Notes: generated by a model not told the origin, from the letters alone. DNA of 64,000 nt from Sphingobium lactosutens (GCF_013393185.1 NZ_QJQX01000029.1:62001-126000), one strand, 5' to 3'. Counted from the stretch's first letter, positions 18,969-28,636 are shown. Numbers and translations are program-made.

Positions 18969-19664
18969 TCAGTCCTCCGGCTGGATGTCGGCGCCGCGTT
19001 CGCGCTCGGGCAGGGTCTGGCCGGTCGCGGCATAATAGACCATCTCCGCGACATTGGTCGCATGGTCGCCGATCCGCTCGATATTCTTGGCGATGAACAG
19101 CAGATGCGCGCATTCGCTGATCGTCTTGGGATTTTCGACCATGAAGGTCACGAGCGTACGGAAGACGCTGTTGTAGAAATCGTCGACCACCGTGTCGCGC
19201 TCCACCACCGCCAGCGCCAGCTCGGCGTCGCGCGCGGCGAAGGCGTTGAGTGCGTCATGCACCATCTCGCCCGCGACCTGCCCCATGGACGGGAGGAGGG
19301 AGATAGGCTCCAGCGTATGCCGGTTGCTGGCGACCAGCGGCACGCGCTTGGCGATATTCTTGGCATAATCGCCGATGCGCTCGACCACGCTGACGATCTT
19401 GAGCGCGGCGATCACGTCGCGCAGGTCATTGGCCATGGGCGCCCGGAGCGCGATCACCTGGATCACCAGCTTCTCCACCTCCGCCTCGATCGCATCGATG
19501 CGCTTGTCGCCTTCCACCACTTCTGCGGCGAGTATCTTGTCCTGCCGCTGGAGGGCCAGCATCGCATTCTCGATCGCCGCTTCGGCGCGACCGCCCATTT
19601 CGGCGATCAGGCCGCGCAGCCGGTCGATTTCCTCGTCAAACGCCTTGATCGTATGTTCAGCCAT
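18969..19664 (-). CDS. phoU: Phosphate signalling protein PhoU
   Basis: The 231-residue protein consists of two PhoU helical repeats, each with the metal-binding type motif ([13 protein letters not shown] and [16 protein letters not shown]). It connects the Pst transporter to PhoR, keeping the kinase in check when phosphate is plentiful. The start [16 protein letters not shown] at 19664 is clear; the frame upstream belongs to pstB read out of phase. It lies 17 bases after pstB. Confidence 0.95.
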   Translation of the reverse strand: MAEHTIKAFDEEIDRLRGLIAEMGGRAEAAIENAMLALQRQDKILAAEVVEGDKRIDAIEAEVEKLVIQVIALRAPMANDLRDVIAALKIVSVVERIGDYAKNIAKRVPLVASNRHTLEPISLLPSMGQVAGEMVHDALNAFAARDAELALAVVERDTVVDDFYNSVFRTLVTFMVENPKTISECAHLLFIAKNIERIGDHATNVAEMVYYAATGQTLPERERGADIQPED

Positions 19665-19681
19665 GTCTGTCTCTCCCGCGA

Positions 19682-20470
19682 TCAGCCGTAGCGACCGGTG
19701 ATATAATCCTTGGTCCGTTCCTGCCGCGGATTGGTGAAGATGTCCGACGTCACGCCATATTCGACCAGTTCGCCCAGGTGGAAGAAGGCGGTCCGCTGCG
19801 ACACGCGCGCGGCCTGTTGCATGTTGTGCGTGACGATCACGATCGCGTAGCGACCGCGCAGTTCGTGGATCAGTTCCTCGATCTTGGCGGTGGCGATCGG
19901 GTCGAGCGCCGAACAGGGTTCGTCCATCAGGATGACTTCCGGTTCCACCGCGATGGCGCGGCCGATGCACAGGCGCTGTTGCTGGCCGCCTGACAGGGCG
20001 GTGCCGCTGTCGTGCAACCGGTCCTTCACCTCGTCCCACAGGCCCGCGCGGCGCAGCGACTTTTCGACGATGACGTCCATGTCCGTCTTCGACGCGGCCA
20101 GCCCGTGGATGCGCGGGCCATAGGCGATATTTTCGTAGATCGACTTGGGGAAGGGATTGGGCTTCTGGAACACCATGCCCACGCGCGCGCGCAGCTGCAC
20201 CACGTCCATCGAAGGCGCGTAGATATCCTCGCCGTCGAGCGTGATCTCGCCTTCGACCCGGGCGCTGGCGACCGTGTCGTTCATGCGGTTGAGAGTCCGC
20301 AGGAAGGTCGACTTGCCGCAGCCCGACGGGCCGATGAAGGCAGTGACATTGTCCATGTCGACGTCGATGGAGACGCCCTTGATCGCCTGCTTCTCGCCAT
20401 AGAAAACTTTGACGTCACGGGCCGACATCTTCGGATTTTCGATGGTCAGGTTGGATTGTGCTTCTGTCAT
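19682..20470 (-). CDS. pstB: Phosphate ABC transporter ATP-binding protein PstB
   Basis: The 262-residue protein has Walker [10 protein letters not shown] (about 47-55), the ABC signature LSGGQQQR (about 159-166) and Walker [14 protein letters not shown]. It powers high-affinity phosphate uptake through PstCA. ATG 20470 is preferred ([14 protein letters not shown]), just after the pstA stop; a start at 20485 would overlap pstA. Confidence 0.96.
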   Translation of the reverse strand: MTEAQSNLTIENPKMSARDVKVFYGEKQAIKGVSIDVDMDNVTAFIGPSGCGKSTFLRTLNRMNDTVASARVEGEITLDGEDIYAPSMDVVQLRARVGMVFQKPNPFPKSIYENIAYGPRIHGLAASKTDMDVIVEKSLRRAGLWDEVKDRLHDSGTALSGGQQQRLCIGRAIAVEPEVILMDEPCSALDPIATAKIEELIHELRGRYAIVIVTHNMQQAARVSQRTAFFHLGELVEYGVTSDIFTNPRQERTKDYITGRYG

Positions 20471-20478
20471 GGGGCTGA

Positions 20479-21726
20479 TTACCACCGTGTTTCAAACTTG
20501 TTGCGCAGGTAGATGGCGAGGCCGTTCATCGCGAGCAGGAAGATCAGCAGGACGATGATCGCGGCGGATGTCTTTTCGACAAAGCCCTTGGAGACTTCGT
20601 CCGACCAGAGGAAGATCTGCACCGGCAGGACCGTCGCCGGATCGGTGATCCCGCCCGGCGGGGTGGCGATGAAGGCGCGCATGCCGATCATCAGCAGCGG
20701 CGCCGTCTCGCCCAGCGCGCGGGCCATGCCGATGATCGTGCCGGTCAGGATGCCGGGCAGGGCGAGCGGCAGCACATGCTGGAACACGACCTGCACGGGC
20801 GAAGCGCCGATGCCGAGCGCGGCGTCGCGGATGCTGGGCGGCACCGACTTGATCGCGTTGCGGCCGGCGATGACGATGACCGGCATGGTCATCAGCGCCA
20901 GCGTCATGCCGCCGATCAGCGCGGCCGATCGCGGCAGGTGCAGGAAGTTGAGGAAGATCGAGAGGCCGAGCAGGCCGAAGATGATCGACGGCACGGCGGC
21001 GAGGTTGTTGATCGACACTTCGATAATGTCGGTCCACCAGGCCTTGGGCGCATATTCCTCCAGATAAAGGGCGGTCGCCACGCCCACCGGGAAGCTCAGC
21101 ACCAGCGTGACCAGCATGGTCAGCAGAGATCCCTTGAACGCACCCCAGATGCCGACCTGGGTCGGGTCGGTGCCGTCGCTGGCGGTCAGGAAATTCCAGT
21201 TGAACCCGGTCGACAGCACGCCCAACTGCTTCAGCCGCGCGACCTCGGCCTCGGCCTCCGGCGAACCCTTGCTCTTGGCGGCCAGGTCGATCGCGGTCGA
21301 TGCGGGAACGCGGATCGTCTCGGTGCGGCCGAGGATCTTCGGATCGGCCTTGATCGCATCGCGGATGCTGATCCAAGCCGTCGGCGACAGCAGCACATCG
21401 GCGTCGCCGCCCAGCGCCTTCTTCGCGACCGCGCCCGTCACCATCGGCAGATTGGCCTGGCTCAGCGCCTCGTCGGTGATGGTGGCGGGATCGAGCAGCA
21501 GCGGCGAGGCCGGGAAATCGACCTTCAGCGCGATCTCGGTCCGGGTGAAGCCGCGCAGGCCGTTGCCCATCATGGTGACGAGCAGAAAGGCGAGGAAGGC
21601 GGCGGACAGCAGAACCGCGCCCATGCCCAGCAGGCGGAAACGGCGCTCGGCGGCATAGCGCCGGGCAATCCGCTTGCGCATGACGTCCGACTTCCAGTCG
21701 GTGGGCAGGCGGGTGGGACGGGACAT
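20479..21726 (-). CDS. pstA: Phosphate ABC transporter permease PstA
   Basis: This 415-residue permease is longer than E. coli PstA (about 296). Residues 1-170 form an extra region (one TM helix, then a large periplasmic domain like DUF3333), and the C-terminal part is the binding-protein-dependent permease with [11 protein letters not shown] and the EAA loop [21 protein letters not shown] prefer ATG 21726 (GGAG 6 bases upstream). An alternative ATG at 21768 overlaps the pstC stop as ATGA and would add 14 residues. Confidence 0.93.
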   Translation of the reverse strand: MSRPTRLPTDWKSDVMRKRIARRYAAERRFRLLGMGAVLLSAAFLAFLLVTMMGNGLRGFTRTEIALKVDFPASPLLLDPATITDEALSQANLPMVTGAVAKKALGGDADVLLSPTAWISIRDAIKADPKILGRTETIRVPASTAIDLAAKSKGSPEAEAEVARLKQLGVLSTGFNWNFLTASDGTDPTQVGIWGAFKGSLLTMLVTLVLSFPVGVATALYLEEYAPKAWWTDIIEVSINNLAAVPSIIFGLLGLSIFLNFLHLPRSAALIGGMTLALMTMPVIVIAGRNAIKSVPPSIRDAALGIGASPVQVVFQHVLPLALPGILTGTIIGMARALGETAPLLMIGMRAFIATPPGGITDPATVLPVQIFLWSDEVSKGFVEKTSAAIIVLLIFLLAMNGLAIYLRNKFETRW

Positions 21727-21764
21727 AGGATACTCCGGGTCGGAGATGGCTTGCGACAGCAGGC

Positions 21765-23159
21765 TCATTCGTAAGCCTCGCGATATTTTTTCACGACCCG
21801 CAGGGCCACGATGTTGAGCAGCAGGGTGACGACGAACAGCACCAGGCCGAGCGCGAAGGCGGCCAGCGTCTTGGCGCTGTCGAACTCTTGGTCGCCGGTC
21901 AGCAACTGGACGATCTGGGTCGTCACGGTGGTCACGCTGGCAAAGGGGTTGAGGGTGAGGTTGGCGGCAAGGCCAGCCGCCATCACCACGATCATCGTCT
22001 CGCCGATGGCGCGGCTGACGGCCAGCAGCACGCCGCCGACGACGCCGGGCAGGGCGGCGGGGATGAGGACGCGGGTGATCGTCTCGCTGGTGGTCGCGCC
22101 CATGGCGAGGCTGCCGTCGCGCATCGACTGCGGTACGGCGGCGATGCTGTCGTCGGCCATCGAAGAGACGAAGGGAATGATCATCACGCCCATGACGAGG
22201 CCGGCGGCGAGCGCGCTTTCCGACGATGCGCCATGGATGCCGATCATCACCGCAAAGTCGCGCAGGGCAGGGGCGATGGTCAGGGCGGCGAAATAGCCAT
22301 AGACCACGGTGGGCACGCCCGCGAGCATCTCCAGCGTCGGCTTCATCCACTTGCGGACCGTGGGAGTCGCATATTGGGTGAGATAGATCGCGCTCATCAG
22401 GCCGAGCGGGATGGCGACGATCATGGCGATGATCGCGCCGATGAAGATCGTGCCCCAGAAGAGGGGGACCGCGCCGAACGCATCGTCATTGCCATAGCCC
22501 ATGGCGGCCGACTGCGGCGACCATTTCAGGCCAAAGAGGAAGTCGAGCGGGTTGACCATCGAGAAGAAGCGGAAGCTTTCCCACAGCAGCGACGCGACGA
22601 TGCCGAGCGTTGTGACGATCGCCAGCAGCGATGCGACCAGCAGGGTGGTCATCACCAGTCGCTCGACCCGCGTGCGCGCCCGGAAGTCGGGACGGATGCG
22701 GGTGAAGGCATAGGCGCCGCCGGCAAAGGCCAGGATCAGCGCCAGCGCCGCACCGGCCACGCCATAGGTGCTCGTCGCCTGCGCATAGGGTTCGACCAGC
22801 GCCTGCGAAGCCGGGTTGAAGGCGCCGGTCTGCAATCCGGTCGCGATCGCCCGTGCTTCGCCCAATATGGCGGAGCGGGAGAAGGCGTCGGCGGGCAGGC
22901 TTTGCGCCGCCGGATCGGCAAGCACGGCCTGCGTCACCAGTCCCGGCGACACATTGGCCCACACGGCCAGGAAGATGCCCGCGGGGATCAACGTCCACAG
23001 CGCGACATACCAGCCATGATAGCCGGGCAGCGAGTGGACGGCGTCGCGCCGCCCGGTTTCGCGCGCGGCGGTCTGCAACCGCAGCGCGCGAGCACGGGCG
23101 CTGACCCAGGCGATGGCGCCCAGGCCCGCGAGCAGCAAGAGGATGGCAGGTCCAGTCAT
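21765..23159 (-). CDS. pstC: Phosphate ABC transporter permease PstC
   Basis: The 464-residue protein has a long N-terminal extension (about 1-210, several TM helices and a periplasmic segment, the DUF3708-like domain seen in alphaproteobacteria) before the permease domain (VPLFWGTIFIGAIIAMIVAI; EMLAGVPTVVYGYFA; EAA loop SMRDGSLAMGATTSETI). It pairs with PstA to form the phosphate channel. It follows pstS by 7 bases. Confidence 0.94.
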   Translation of the reverse strand: MTGPAILLLLAGLGAIAWVSARARALRLQTAARETGRRDAVHSLPGYHGWYVALWTLIPAGIFLAVWANVSPGLVTQAVLADPAAQSLPADAFSRSAILGEARAIATGLQTGAFNPASQALVEPYAQATSTYGVAGAALALILAFAGGAYAFTRIRPDFRARTRVERLVMTTLLVASLLAIVTTLGIVASLLWESFRFFSMVNPLDFLFGLKWSPQSAAMGYGNDDAFGAVPLFWGTIFIGAIIAMIVAIPLGLMSAIYLTQYATPTVRKWMKPTLEMLAGVPTVVYGYFAALTIAPALRDFAVMIGIHGASSESALAAGLVMGVMIIPFVSSMADDSIAAVPQSMRDGSLAMGATTSETITRVLIPAALPGVVGGVLLAVSRAIGETMIVVMAAGLAANLTLNPFASVTTVTTQIVQLLTGDQEFDSAKTLAAFALGLVLFVVTLLLNIVALRVVKKYREAYE

Positions 23160-23166
23160 GTCGCCC

Positions 23167-24219
23167 TTACTTCAGCTGCGAACCGTCGAGGACGGTCAGC
23201 GCCTTCACCGTTTCGGCGCTCTTCTTGCGCACATCTTCCGGCGCCGCGACCATGCCGCGCTTGGTCAGCGCGCCGTCGGGATTCCAGTTGGCGGCGAAGG
23301 TGTTGAGGAAGTTCTGAAGGCCGGGGATGGCCGTCATATGCGCCTTCTTCACATAGATGTAGAGTGGACGGGCGCCCGGATACTGGCCGGTCGACACGGT
23401 TTCATAGGTCGCCTCGACGCCGTCGATCGGCACGTCCTTCAGCGTGTCCTTATTTTCCTCAAGGAAGCTGTAGCCGAAGACGCCGACCGCATTGGGGTTC
23501 GCGCCCAGCTTCTGGACGATCAGATTGTCATTCTCGCCCGAGTCGACATATTTGCCGTCTTCGCGGACGCGGGTGCAGGTCGCCTTATACTCGTCCTCAT
23601 TCTTTTCCTTGAGCGCCTTCATCGCCTCGTCGCTCTGGCAGCCCTTTTCCAGGATCAGTTCGGCGAGCGAGTCGCGGGTGCCGCTGGTGGATGGCGGGCC
23701 GAAGACAGAGATGGCGATTGCGGGCAGGCTGGGGTCCACATCCTTCCAGGTCTGGGCCTTGTTCGGACCCTTGCCATAGGGATTGGCGGCGAGCGCCTCA
23801 TAGACGATCTTGGGGGTCAGCTTCAGGCCCGGACCCTGCTTCGATTCGGCGAAGGCGAGGCCATCGACGCCGACCTGCACTTCGATGATGTCCTTCACGC
23901 CATTGGCCTGGCACTGGTCGAACTCGGCCTTCTTCATCCGGCGCGAGGCATCGGCTATATCGGGATGCTGGGCGCCCACGCCCGCGCAGAACAGCTTCAT
24001 GCCGCCGCCCGTGCCGGTCGATTCGACGATCGGCGACTTCATGCCGGCATTGCCCTGCACGAACAGTTCGGCGACGGCGGTCGCGAACGGATAGACGGTG
24101 GAGGAGCCGACCGCGCGGATCTGGTCGCGGGTGGCGCCGGCGCCGCCGGACTGGTCGCCGCAGGCGGCAAGGCTGAAAACACTCGCGGTCGTGGCGGCGA
24201 GCAGGGCGAACTTCTTCAC
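23167..24219 (-). CDS. pstS: Phosphate-binding lipoprotein PstS
   Basis: I chose a GTG start at 24219, because GGAGG sits 5 bases upstream and the protein then opens directly with a lipoprotein signal (KKFALLAATTASVFSLAAC, lipobox LAAC). The ~350-residue protein has the phosphate-binding motifs AVGSSTVYPFATAVAE, ESTGTGGGMKLFC and FGPPSTSGTRDSLAEL. It captures phosphate in the periplasm for PstCAB. Upstream ATGs at 24231, 24234 and 24252 are in frame but lie in or before the ribosome site. Confidence 0.94.
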   Translation of the reverse strand: MKKFALLAATTASVFSLAACGDQSGGAGATRDQIRAVGSSTVYPFATAVAELFVQGNAGMKSPIVESTGTGGGMKLFCAGVGAQHPDIADASRRMKKAEFDQCQANGVKDIIEVQVGVDGLAFAESKQGPGLKLTPKIVYEALAANPYGKGPNKAQTWKDVDPSLPAIAISVFGPPSTSGTRDSLAELILEKGCQSDEAMKALKEKNEDEYKATCTRVREDGKYVDSGENDNLIVQKLGANPNAVGVFGYSFLEENKDTLKDVPIDGVEATYETVSTGQYPGARPLYIYVKKAHMTAIPGLQNFLNTFAANWNPDGALTKRGMVAAPEDVRKKSAETVKALTVLDGSQLK

Positions 24220-24300
24220 GGGAACCTCCATCATCAGGGCCGCGAGTCGCATGTCGCCACCCCCTTGGAGAGCGCCCTAGTCGCGGACCATCGCGCCTTT

Positions 24301-24329
24301 GTGACAGTCAGGTTTCATTTTCATGACAC
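24301..24329 (-). promoter_or_regulatory. Pho box (three 7-bp PhoB repeats) upstream of pstS
   Basis: Read on the minus strand: GTGTCAT-gaaa-ATGAAAC-ctga-CTGTCAC, three 7-base units separated by 4-base spacers, the 11-bp periodicity of PhoB sites. The last unit matches the consensus CTGTCA(T/C) perfectly. The first unit overlaps the phoR stop codon (24321-24323), so the operator begins in the tail of phoR and lies 82 bases before the pstS start. Confidence 0.75.
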
Positions 24330-25607
24330 CGTGTCCGAAAGCGCCGATGGACGTCTTTTTTCGTCAAATTTTCCTTGGGTTTCTTCCAGCGGCGGTGGAA
24401 GCAGGACGGTAATCGTCGTGCCCTTGCCCAAAGTGCTGGCGATGTCGAAGCGGCCGCGATGCCGTTCGACGATATGCTTGACGATGGCCAGGCCAAGGCC
24501 CGTGCCGCCCATCGCCCGGCTGCGCCCCGAATCGACGCGATAGAAGCGCTCGGTCAGGCGGGGGAGGTGGTCCGGGCCGATCCCTTCGCCCTCGTCGGCG
24601 ACGATCAGCCGGGTCATGCCGCTCGGCCCCTCGTTCAGCGTGACGCGAATCGGCGTGCCCGGGCGGCCATATTTGACCGAATTGCCGATCAGATTGTGCA
24701 GCAGCTGCGACAGCTGCGCCCGGTCGCCCTGCACCACGGGCAGTTGCGGCGTAATCTCCATCTCCACCTCGCGCCCACGATCGCCATGGCTGGAGCGGAA
24801 CACGCCGACCACCTCGGCCGCCAGTTCGGACAGGTCGACGCGTGCGTCGGGCAGGCGATATTTTTCTGATTCGATCCGGCTGAGCGAAATCAGGTCGTCG
24901 ATCAGCCGCTGCATTCGCCGCGCCTCGCCATCCATGATCTTCAGGAAGCGCTGGCGGGTTTCGGTGTCCTTGCCCAGTTCCGGGTCGGCCAGCGTCTCGA
25001 TAAAACCCAATATGCCCGCCAACGGCGTGCGCAGCTCATGGCTGGCATTGGCGACGAAATCGACGCGCATCCTCTCGGCCGCATGGGTGCCGCTATGATC
25101 GACCAGATGGACGAGGCGGCGCATGTCGCGCACCGCGCCGACCGGCGCCACGCGCATCTGCCAGCGCTGGTCGCGGGTGCCCAGGCCCACCAGTTCGATC
25201 ATGATCGGCTCGGCCAACGGGGCCAGGCTGGCCAGACGTTCGGCAGCGGCAGGGTGGCGGATCGCGATGCGGGCATCTTCGCCCTCGATATGCGCGCCCA
25301 GCAATCGCTGCGCGGCGAGGTTTGCGCGCGCGATCCGGCCCTTTTCCACCAGCATCAGCGGATCGGAAATCCCTTCCAGCAGGCTCGCGAAGTCGGGATG
25401 GGCGGTGAGGTCGGGCTGGTCCAGCGTCACCGTCGGCGCGGTCGGGCGCAGGCCCGCATCGCCCGATGTGATGATCAGGACGATGACGCCCGCCAGCACC
25501 GGCAAGGCGATGCTGACCGGGTTGCCGCCCAGCATCAATGCGCCGCCGGTGCCCAGCATCAGCATGGCGAGGGAAGCGGTAATCTGCGAAATGCTCAGTC
25601 GATTCAT
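24321..25607 (-). CDS. phoR: Phosphate regulon sensor histidine kinase PhoR
   Basis: The 428-residue kinase has two N-terminal TM helices (about 8-27 and 31-47), a PAS-like region (LLEGISDPLMLVEKGRIARA), a HisKA dimerisation domain with the phospho-acceptor His190 (NASHELRTPLAG) and an HATPase with DEGEGIGPDHLP and GGTGLGLAIVKHI. It senses phosphate status through PstSCAB-PhoU and phosphorylates PhoB. The start MNRLSISQ at 25607 begins at the first TM helix; in-frame ATGs at 25634 and 25715 have no better site. Confidence 0.92.
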   Translation of the reverse strand: MNRLSISQITASLAMLMLGTGGALMLGGNPVSIALPVLAGVIVLIITSGDAGLRPTAPTVTLDQPDLTAHPDFASLLEGISDPLMLVEKGRIARANLAAQRLLGAHIEGEDARIAIRHPAAAERLASLAPLAEPIMIELVGLGTRDQRWQMRVAPVGAVRDMRRLVHLVDHSGTHAAERMRVDFVANASHELRTPLAGILGFIETLADPELGKDTETRQRFLKIMDGEARRMQRLIDDLISLSRIESEKYRLPDARVDLSELAAEVVGVFRSSHGDRGREVEMEITPQLPVVQGDRAQLSQLLHNLIGNSVKYGRPGTPIRVTLNEGPSGMTRLIVADEGEGIGPDHLPRLTERFYRVDSGRSRAMGGTGLGLAIVKHIVERHRGRFDIASTLGKGTTITVLLPPPLEETQGKFDEKRRPSALSDTVS

Positions 25608-25707
25608 GTTTACCGTGCTGGATTTGTCGCGCATTTGCTGCGATGTCTTGCCGCAATAGCGTGCAATCTTTACGCTTTGGCAAGCGTGAGATGCGAAACA
25701 GGAAAAG

Positions 25708-26145
25708 ATGACCAAAGCGACGCCCGATCAGGACGGCCCCATGCCGCAGGACGCCCCCGCGCCGGAAAAGGCGGCGGATGGGCTGGTCGCATCGCGTCGT
25801 CAGTTGCTGATGGGCGGCGCGGTCGCCGCCTCGGCGATCGTCTCGATCCGCCCTGCGCTCGCCAATACCGCCGCCTCGGTGCTCAATTGCACCATCCCCG
25901 TGCCGGATCAGGCGCGCGCGGGCAATTATGTCGCGCCCAATGGCCAGCTCGTGCCGTCCAGCACGCCCGGCGCCTTTCCCGGCGGGCGCAGCTATACCGG
26001 GCAACAGGTGAAGCAGGCGCTGCGCGGCGGCCGCCTGCCGGGCACCGGCTATGAGCAGAACCAGGCCTATCTGAACTATATCCGACGGCTCCAGCAGGGG
26101 ACGAGCGGCTTCACCTGCTATGCCTCGCTCCAGATGCCGCGTTGA
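25708..26145 (+). CDS. Tat-signal small protein at the head of an HPr-rel-A type cluster
   Basis: The 145-residue protein has an acidic/Pro-rich leader (PDQDGPMPQDAPAPEK), a twin-arginine motif (ASRRQLLMGG) and a hydrophobic stretch (AVAASAIVSI) ending near ALA, so it looks like a Tat substrate or Tat-targeted lipid-free protein. The mature ~90 residues include two cysteines (LNCTIP and FTCYAS), Gly/Pro-rich sequence and no enzyme motif. GGAAAAG precedes the ATG. It opens the plus-strand run 25708-29622, divergent from phoR. A role as substrate of the downstream modifying genes is only a hypothesis. Confidence 0.7.
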   Translation: MTKATPDQDGPMPQDAPAPEKAADGLVASRRQLLMGGAVAASAIVSIRPALANTAASVLNCTIPVPDQARAGNYVAPNGQLVPSSTPGAFPGGRSYTGQQVKQALRGGRLPGTGYEQNQAYLNYIRRLQQGTSGFTCYASLQMPR

Positions 26146-26216
26146 TCCGGCCGGTTTTCGCGACGACTTTCTCGCATATTCGGCCCAAGGAGTAGAACCC
26201 GATACGGCTTGTCCGC

Positions 26217-26252
26217 GTTGATGCCGTCGAACCTGCAACGGTTCGCATCAAC
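26217..26252 (+). promoter_or_regulatory. Hairpin before the GT4 gene
   Basis: GTTGATG (26217-26223) and CGAACC (26228-26233) pair with GGTTCG (26240-26245) and CATCAAC (26246-26252), with a 4-base bulge and 6-base loop. It lies in the 121-base gap before the glycosyltransferase start at 26267 and could be an attenuator, a processing site or part of a promoter. Confidence 0.4.
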
Positions 26253-26266
26253 GGCAGACAGGGTAT

Positions 26267-27427
26267 ATGGGTCATCAGTTCGCGTCACCGGCGCCCGGTC
26301 TTTCGGTAGCGGTCTATCTCTATCAGCCCGGCGATGGCGGCCTTGATCGCGTCGCCATCCTGCTCGCCAACCATCTGCTCAGCCGCGGGGTGGCGGTGGA
26401 ATTGTGGATGACCCGGATCGACGGGAAGAATGCGCATCTGATCGACCCCGATCTTGTCGTCCGGCGCGTGCCCGCGCCCGGCGGCGAGCGCCGCCTGTCG
26501 ATGATCGGGCAGTTTCCGGCACTCCACGCCATGGTCCGCCGTCACCGCCCGGACATTCTCTACTCGGCCGGCAACCAGAGCAACATGCTGGCCGCGCTCG
26601 CCTGCCTTGGCACCAGGACGCAGGCGGTGGCGCGCATTTCCAACCCGATCGTCCGGCCCACCCAGCCGGCGCTCAGTGCCTGGGCGCGGCTCAAGCGGTT
26701 TCGCGCGATCACCCGTCTGTCGGCGCTGACCATCGTCATGGGCGAGCATGATCGGGCCTTGCTGACCGACAGTGGCGACGTGCGCCTGCTACCGCGCCCG
26801 ACGGTGACGCCGGCGATGGAGCGCGCCCGCGCAACGCGTGGCACGCGCGATCCGCTTGCGCCCATCCGGTTGCTGATGGCCGGACGTCTCGCGCCGCAGA
26901 AGGATCAGGCGACTGCGCTCGCCGCGCTGGCGCTGCTGCCGCATCTCGACTGGCGGCTGACGATCGCGGGATGCGGACCGCTGCGCGACAGGCTGGAGCG
27001 GCAGGCTCGTACTCTGGGCATTGCCGACCGGGTCGATTTCCTCGGCTATGTGGGCGATCCCGACCGGATCGCGGCGCTGATGGGCGAGGCGGACCTGCTG
27101 CTCCAGCCGTCGCGCTGGGAAGGGCTTTGCGCCACCTTGATCGAGGCGCTGGCCTGCGGCGCGGGCGTGGTCGCGACCGACTGCACGCCCAATATCGGGC
27201 CGATCCTGGCGGCGGCGGGCCAGCATCGCGCCGTGCCGGTCGGCGACGCCGCTGCCTTCGCCCGCGCGATCGAGCGGGCGCTGGCGCGTCCCGCGACGCC
27301 CGCCCTGATGACACACGCCGTCCGTGACCATGGCGTGACCTCGGCGCTCGACGCCTATCTGCGCGCCTTCGCCTCGGTCGCGCGGCAGCCGGAACGATCG
27401 CCGATACCGTCGCCTGCCTTCCCATGA
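26267..27427 (+). CDS. Glycosyltransferase, GT4 family
   Basis: The 386-residue protein has the GT-B layout: N-terminal Rossmann part with GDGGLDRVAILLANHLLSRG, and C-terminal nucleotide-sugar part with LLMAGRLAPQKDQATALAAL, VDFLGYVGDP and LLLQPSRWEGLCATLIEALA (the E-x7-E segment). It is most likely a cytoplasmic retaining glycosyltransferase for a surface glycan. It lies between the Tat-signal gene and the PqqD/HprK genes; a shared transcript with them is likely but not shown, as gaps of 121 and 61 bases flank it. Confidence 0.88.
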   Translation: MGHQFASPAPGLSVAVYLYQPGDGGLDRVAILLANHLLSRGVAVELWMTRIDGKNAHLIDPDLVVRRVPAPGGERRLSMIGQFPALHAMVRRHRPDILYSAGNQSNMLAALACLGTRTQAVARISNPIVRPTQPALSAWARLKRFRAITRLSALTIVMGEHDRALLTDSGDVRLLPRPTVTPAMERARATRGTRDPLAPIRLLMAGRLAPQKDQATALAALALLPHLDWRLTIAGCGPLRDRLERQARTLGIADRVDFLGYVGDPDRIAALMGEADLLLQPSRWEGLCATLIEALACGAGVVATDCTPNIGPILAAAGQHRAVPVGDAAAFARAIERALARPATPALMTHAVRDHGVTSALDAYLRAFASVARQPERSPIPSPAFP

Positions 27428-27488
27428 TGCGTTAGGCACTTGGCTACTCTCCCGCGCTAGAAGAGGGTGAGCAGCAGGAGTGCCGGCA

Positions 27489-27776
27489 GTGGGAATAACG
27501 GGCTATTATCGTCTCGATGCACGCGATGCGACGCACGCTTGCCTGCTCGACGACCTTGTTCTCCTCTATCATCCGCGTTCGGGCCAGACCCATATGGTGA
27601 TCAGCCCGGTGCCGGAAATCCTCGATCAGATGTGCATAGACGAACGGGTCAGCGCCGCCGACCTGCATGACCGGCTCGCGCAGCGCTTCGACCTTGGCCC
27701 GCGCGCGGCGGCGCTGCCGGAAATCGCGGCGCATCTCGACGCGCTGGTGGCGCTCGGTCTGGTGCGCCCGGCATGA
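27489..27776 (+). CDS. PqqD-like protein of the HPr-rel-A system
   Basis: The ~95-residue protein has the PqqD-type winged-helix pattern (LLDDLVLLYHPRSGQTHMVI; EILDQM; ADLHDRLAQRFDL; LDALVALGLVRP). PqqD-like proteins (RRE domains) bind leader peptides for modifying enzymes. I prefer the GTG at 27489, with AGGAG 8 bases upstream, over a GTG at 27480 that overlaps that site. Its stop overlaps the next ATG (ATGA), so it is translationally coupled to the HprK-related kinase. This is the arrangement annotated as the HPr-rel-A system. Confidence 0.8.
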   Translation: MGITGYYRLDARDATHACLLDDLVLLYHPRSGQTHMVISPVPEILDQMCIDERVSAADLHDRLAQRFDLGPRAAALPEIAAHLDALVALGLVRPA

Positions 27777-28636
27777 GGCACGACCTGACCCTGCGCATCG
27801 GCCCGGCGACCTTCCGCATCGGATCGGCATGGGCTGGACCGATCGACCAGCTCGCCCGCCTCTATGCCGCCTATCCGCAGGTGGAGGGCGCGATCGCCGA
27901 CTTCACCGTCCGGCTCCAGCCGACCAGCCTTGCGCGGCGCTGGGTGCGGCCGTCCATCTTCATCACCGGCGACCATGGCCTGGCCGACGCCGCGCCGATG
28001 AGCCTGTCGCACGGGCTGCTTGCCGCCGAAATGGGCATGAACCTCCAGATGGCGCTCGGCTGGCGGCGGCATCTGCTGCTCCATGCGTCGAGCGTCGAGA
28101 AGGATGGCCGGGTGCTGGTGATGACCGGCGAATCCGGGTCGGGCAAATCGACGCTCGCGGCCCTGCTGGGCGAGCGAGGCTGGCGCTTCATGGGCGACGA
28201 ATTCGCCCTGCTCGACCTCGACAGCGGTGCGATCCTGCCCTTCCCCCGCCTCGTATCGCTCAAGAATCGCGCGATCGACGTGGTCGAGGATGCGGTGGGC
28301 GACGTGCGCATGGGACCGATGCTGCGCGCCACGGCCAAGGGGGATATCCGCCACATGGTGCCGCGCGCCGACGCCGTCGCCCGCATGGACGAAGGCGGAA
28401 AGCCGGCCCTGCTGCTCTTCCCGCGCTTCGGCCCCGACACGGATATACGCGCGGTAGGGCAGGGTGAAATCTTCATGCGCCTGACGCAGGCCTCGACCAA
28501 TTATGTGGCGCTGGGCGAGCCGGGCTTCGCCGCGCTGACCCGCTTCGTGCAGTCCGTTCCCGCGCGGGCGATCGACTTCCCCTCGGGCGAGGCGGCGTTC
28601 GAGATGGTCGACCGGCTCTGGGGAGAAGTGGCATGA
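27773..28636 (+). CDS. HprK-related kinase A
   Basis: The 287-residue protein resembles the C-terminal kinase domain of HPr kinase/phosphorylase: His104 in LLLHASSVEKDG, P-loop GESGSGKST at 119-127 and the acidic GDEFALLDLDSG that follows. No HprK N-terminal domain is present. True HPr, its usual target, is not in this window. In lasso-peptide clusters related kinases phosphorylate the peptide; whether this one modifies a peptide, protein or sugar is unknown. ATGA overlaps link it to the PqqD-like gene before it and the nucleotidyltransferase after it. Confidence 0.85.
   Translation: MRHDLTLRIGPATFRIGSAWAGPIDQLARLYAAYPQVEGAIADFTVRLQPTSLARRWVRPSIFITGDHGLADAAPMSLSHGLLAAEMGMNLQMALGWRRHLLLHASSVEKDGRVLVMTGESGSGKSTLAALLGERGWRFMGDEFALLDLDSGAILPFPRLVSLKNRAIDVVEDAVGDVRMGPMLRATAKGDIRHMVPRADAVARMDEGGKPALLLFPRFGPDTDIRAVGQGEIFMRLTQASTNYVALGEPGFAALTRFVQSVPARAIDFPSGEAAFEMVDRLWGEVA

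Noticed and set aside
21888..23306. 472-codon plus-strand frame opposite pstC
   Set aside because: Shadow of pstC; no hydrophobic or motif pattern, very high His/Arg/Asp content.
26221..26346. 41-codon frame before and over the GT4 start, considered as a precursor peptide for the PqqD/HprK cluster
   Set aside because: No ribosome site, starts inside a hairpin and runs out of phase into the glycosyltransferase; nothing resembles a leader-core peptide.
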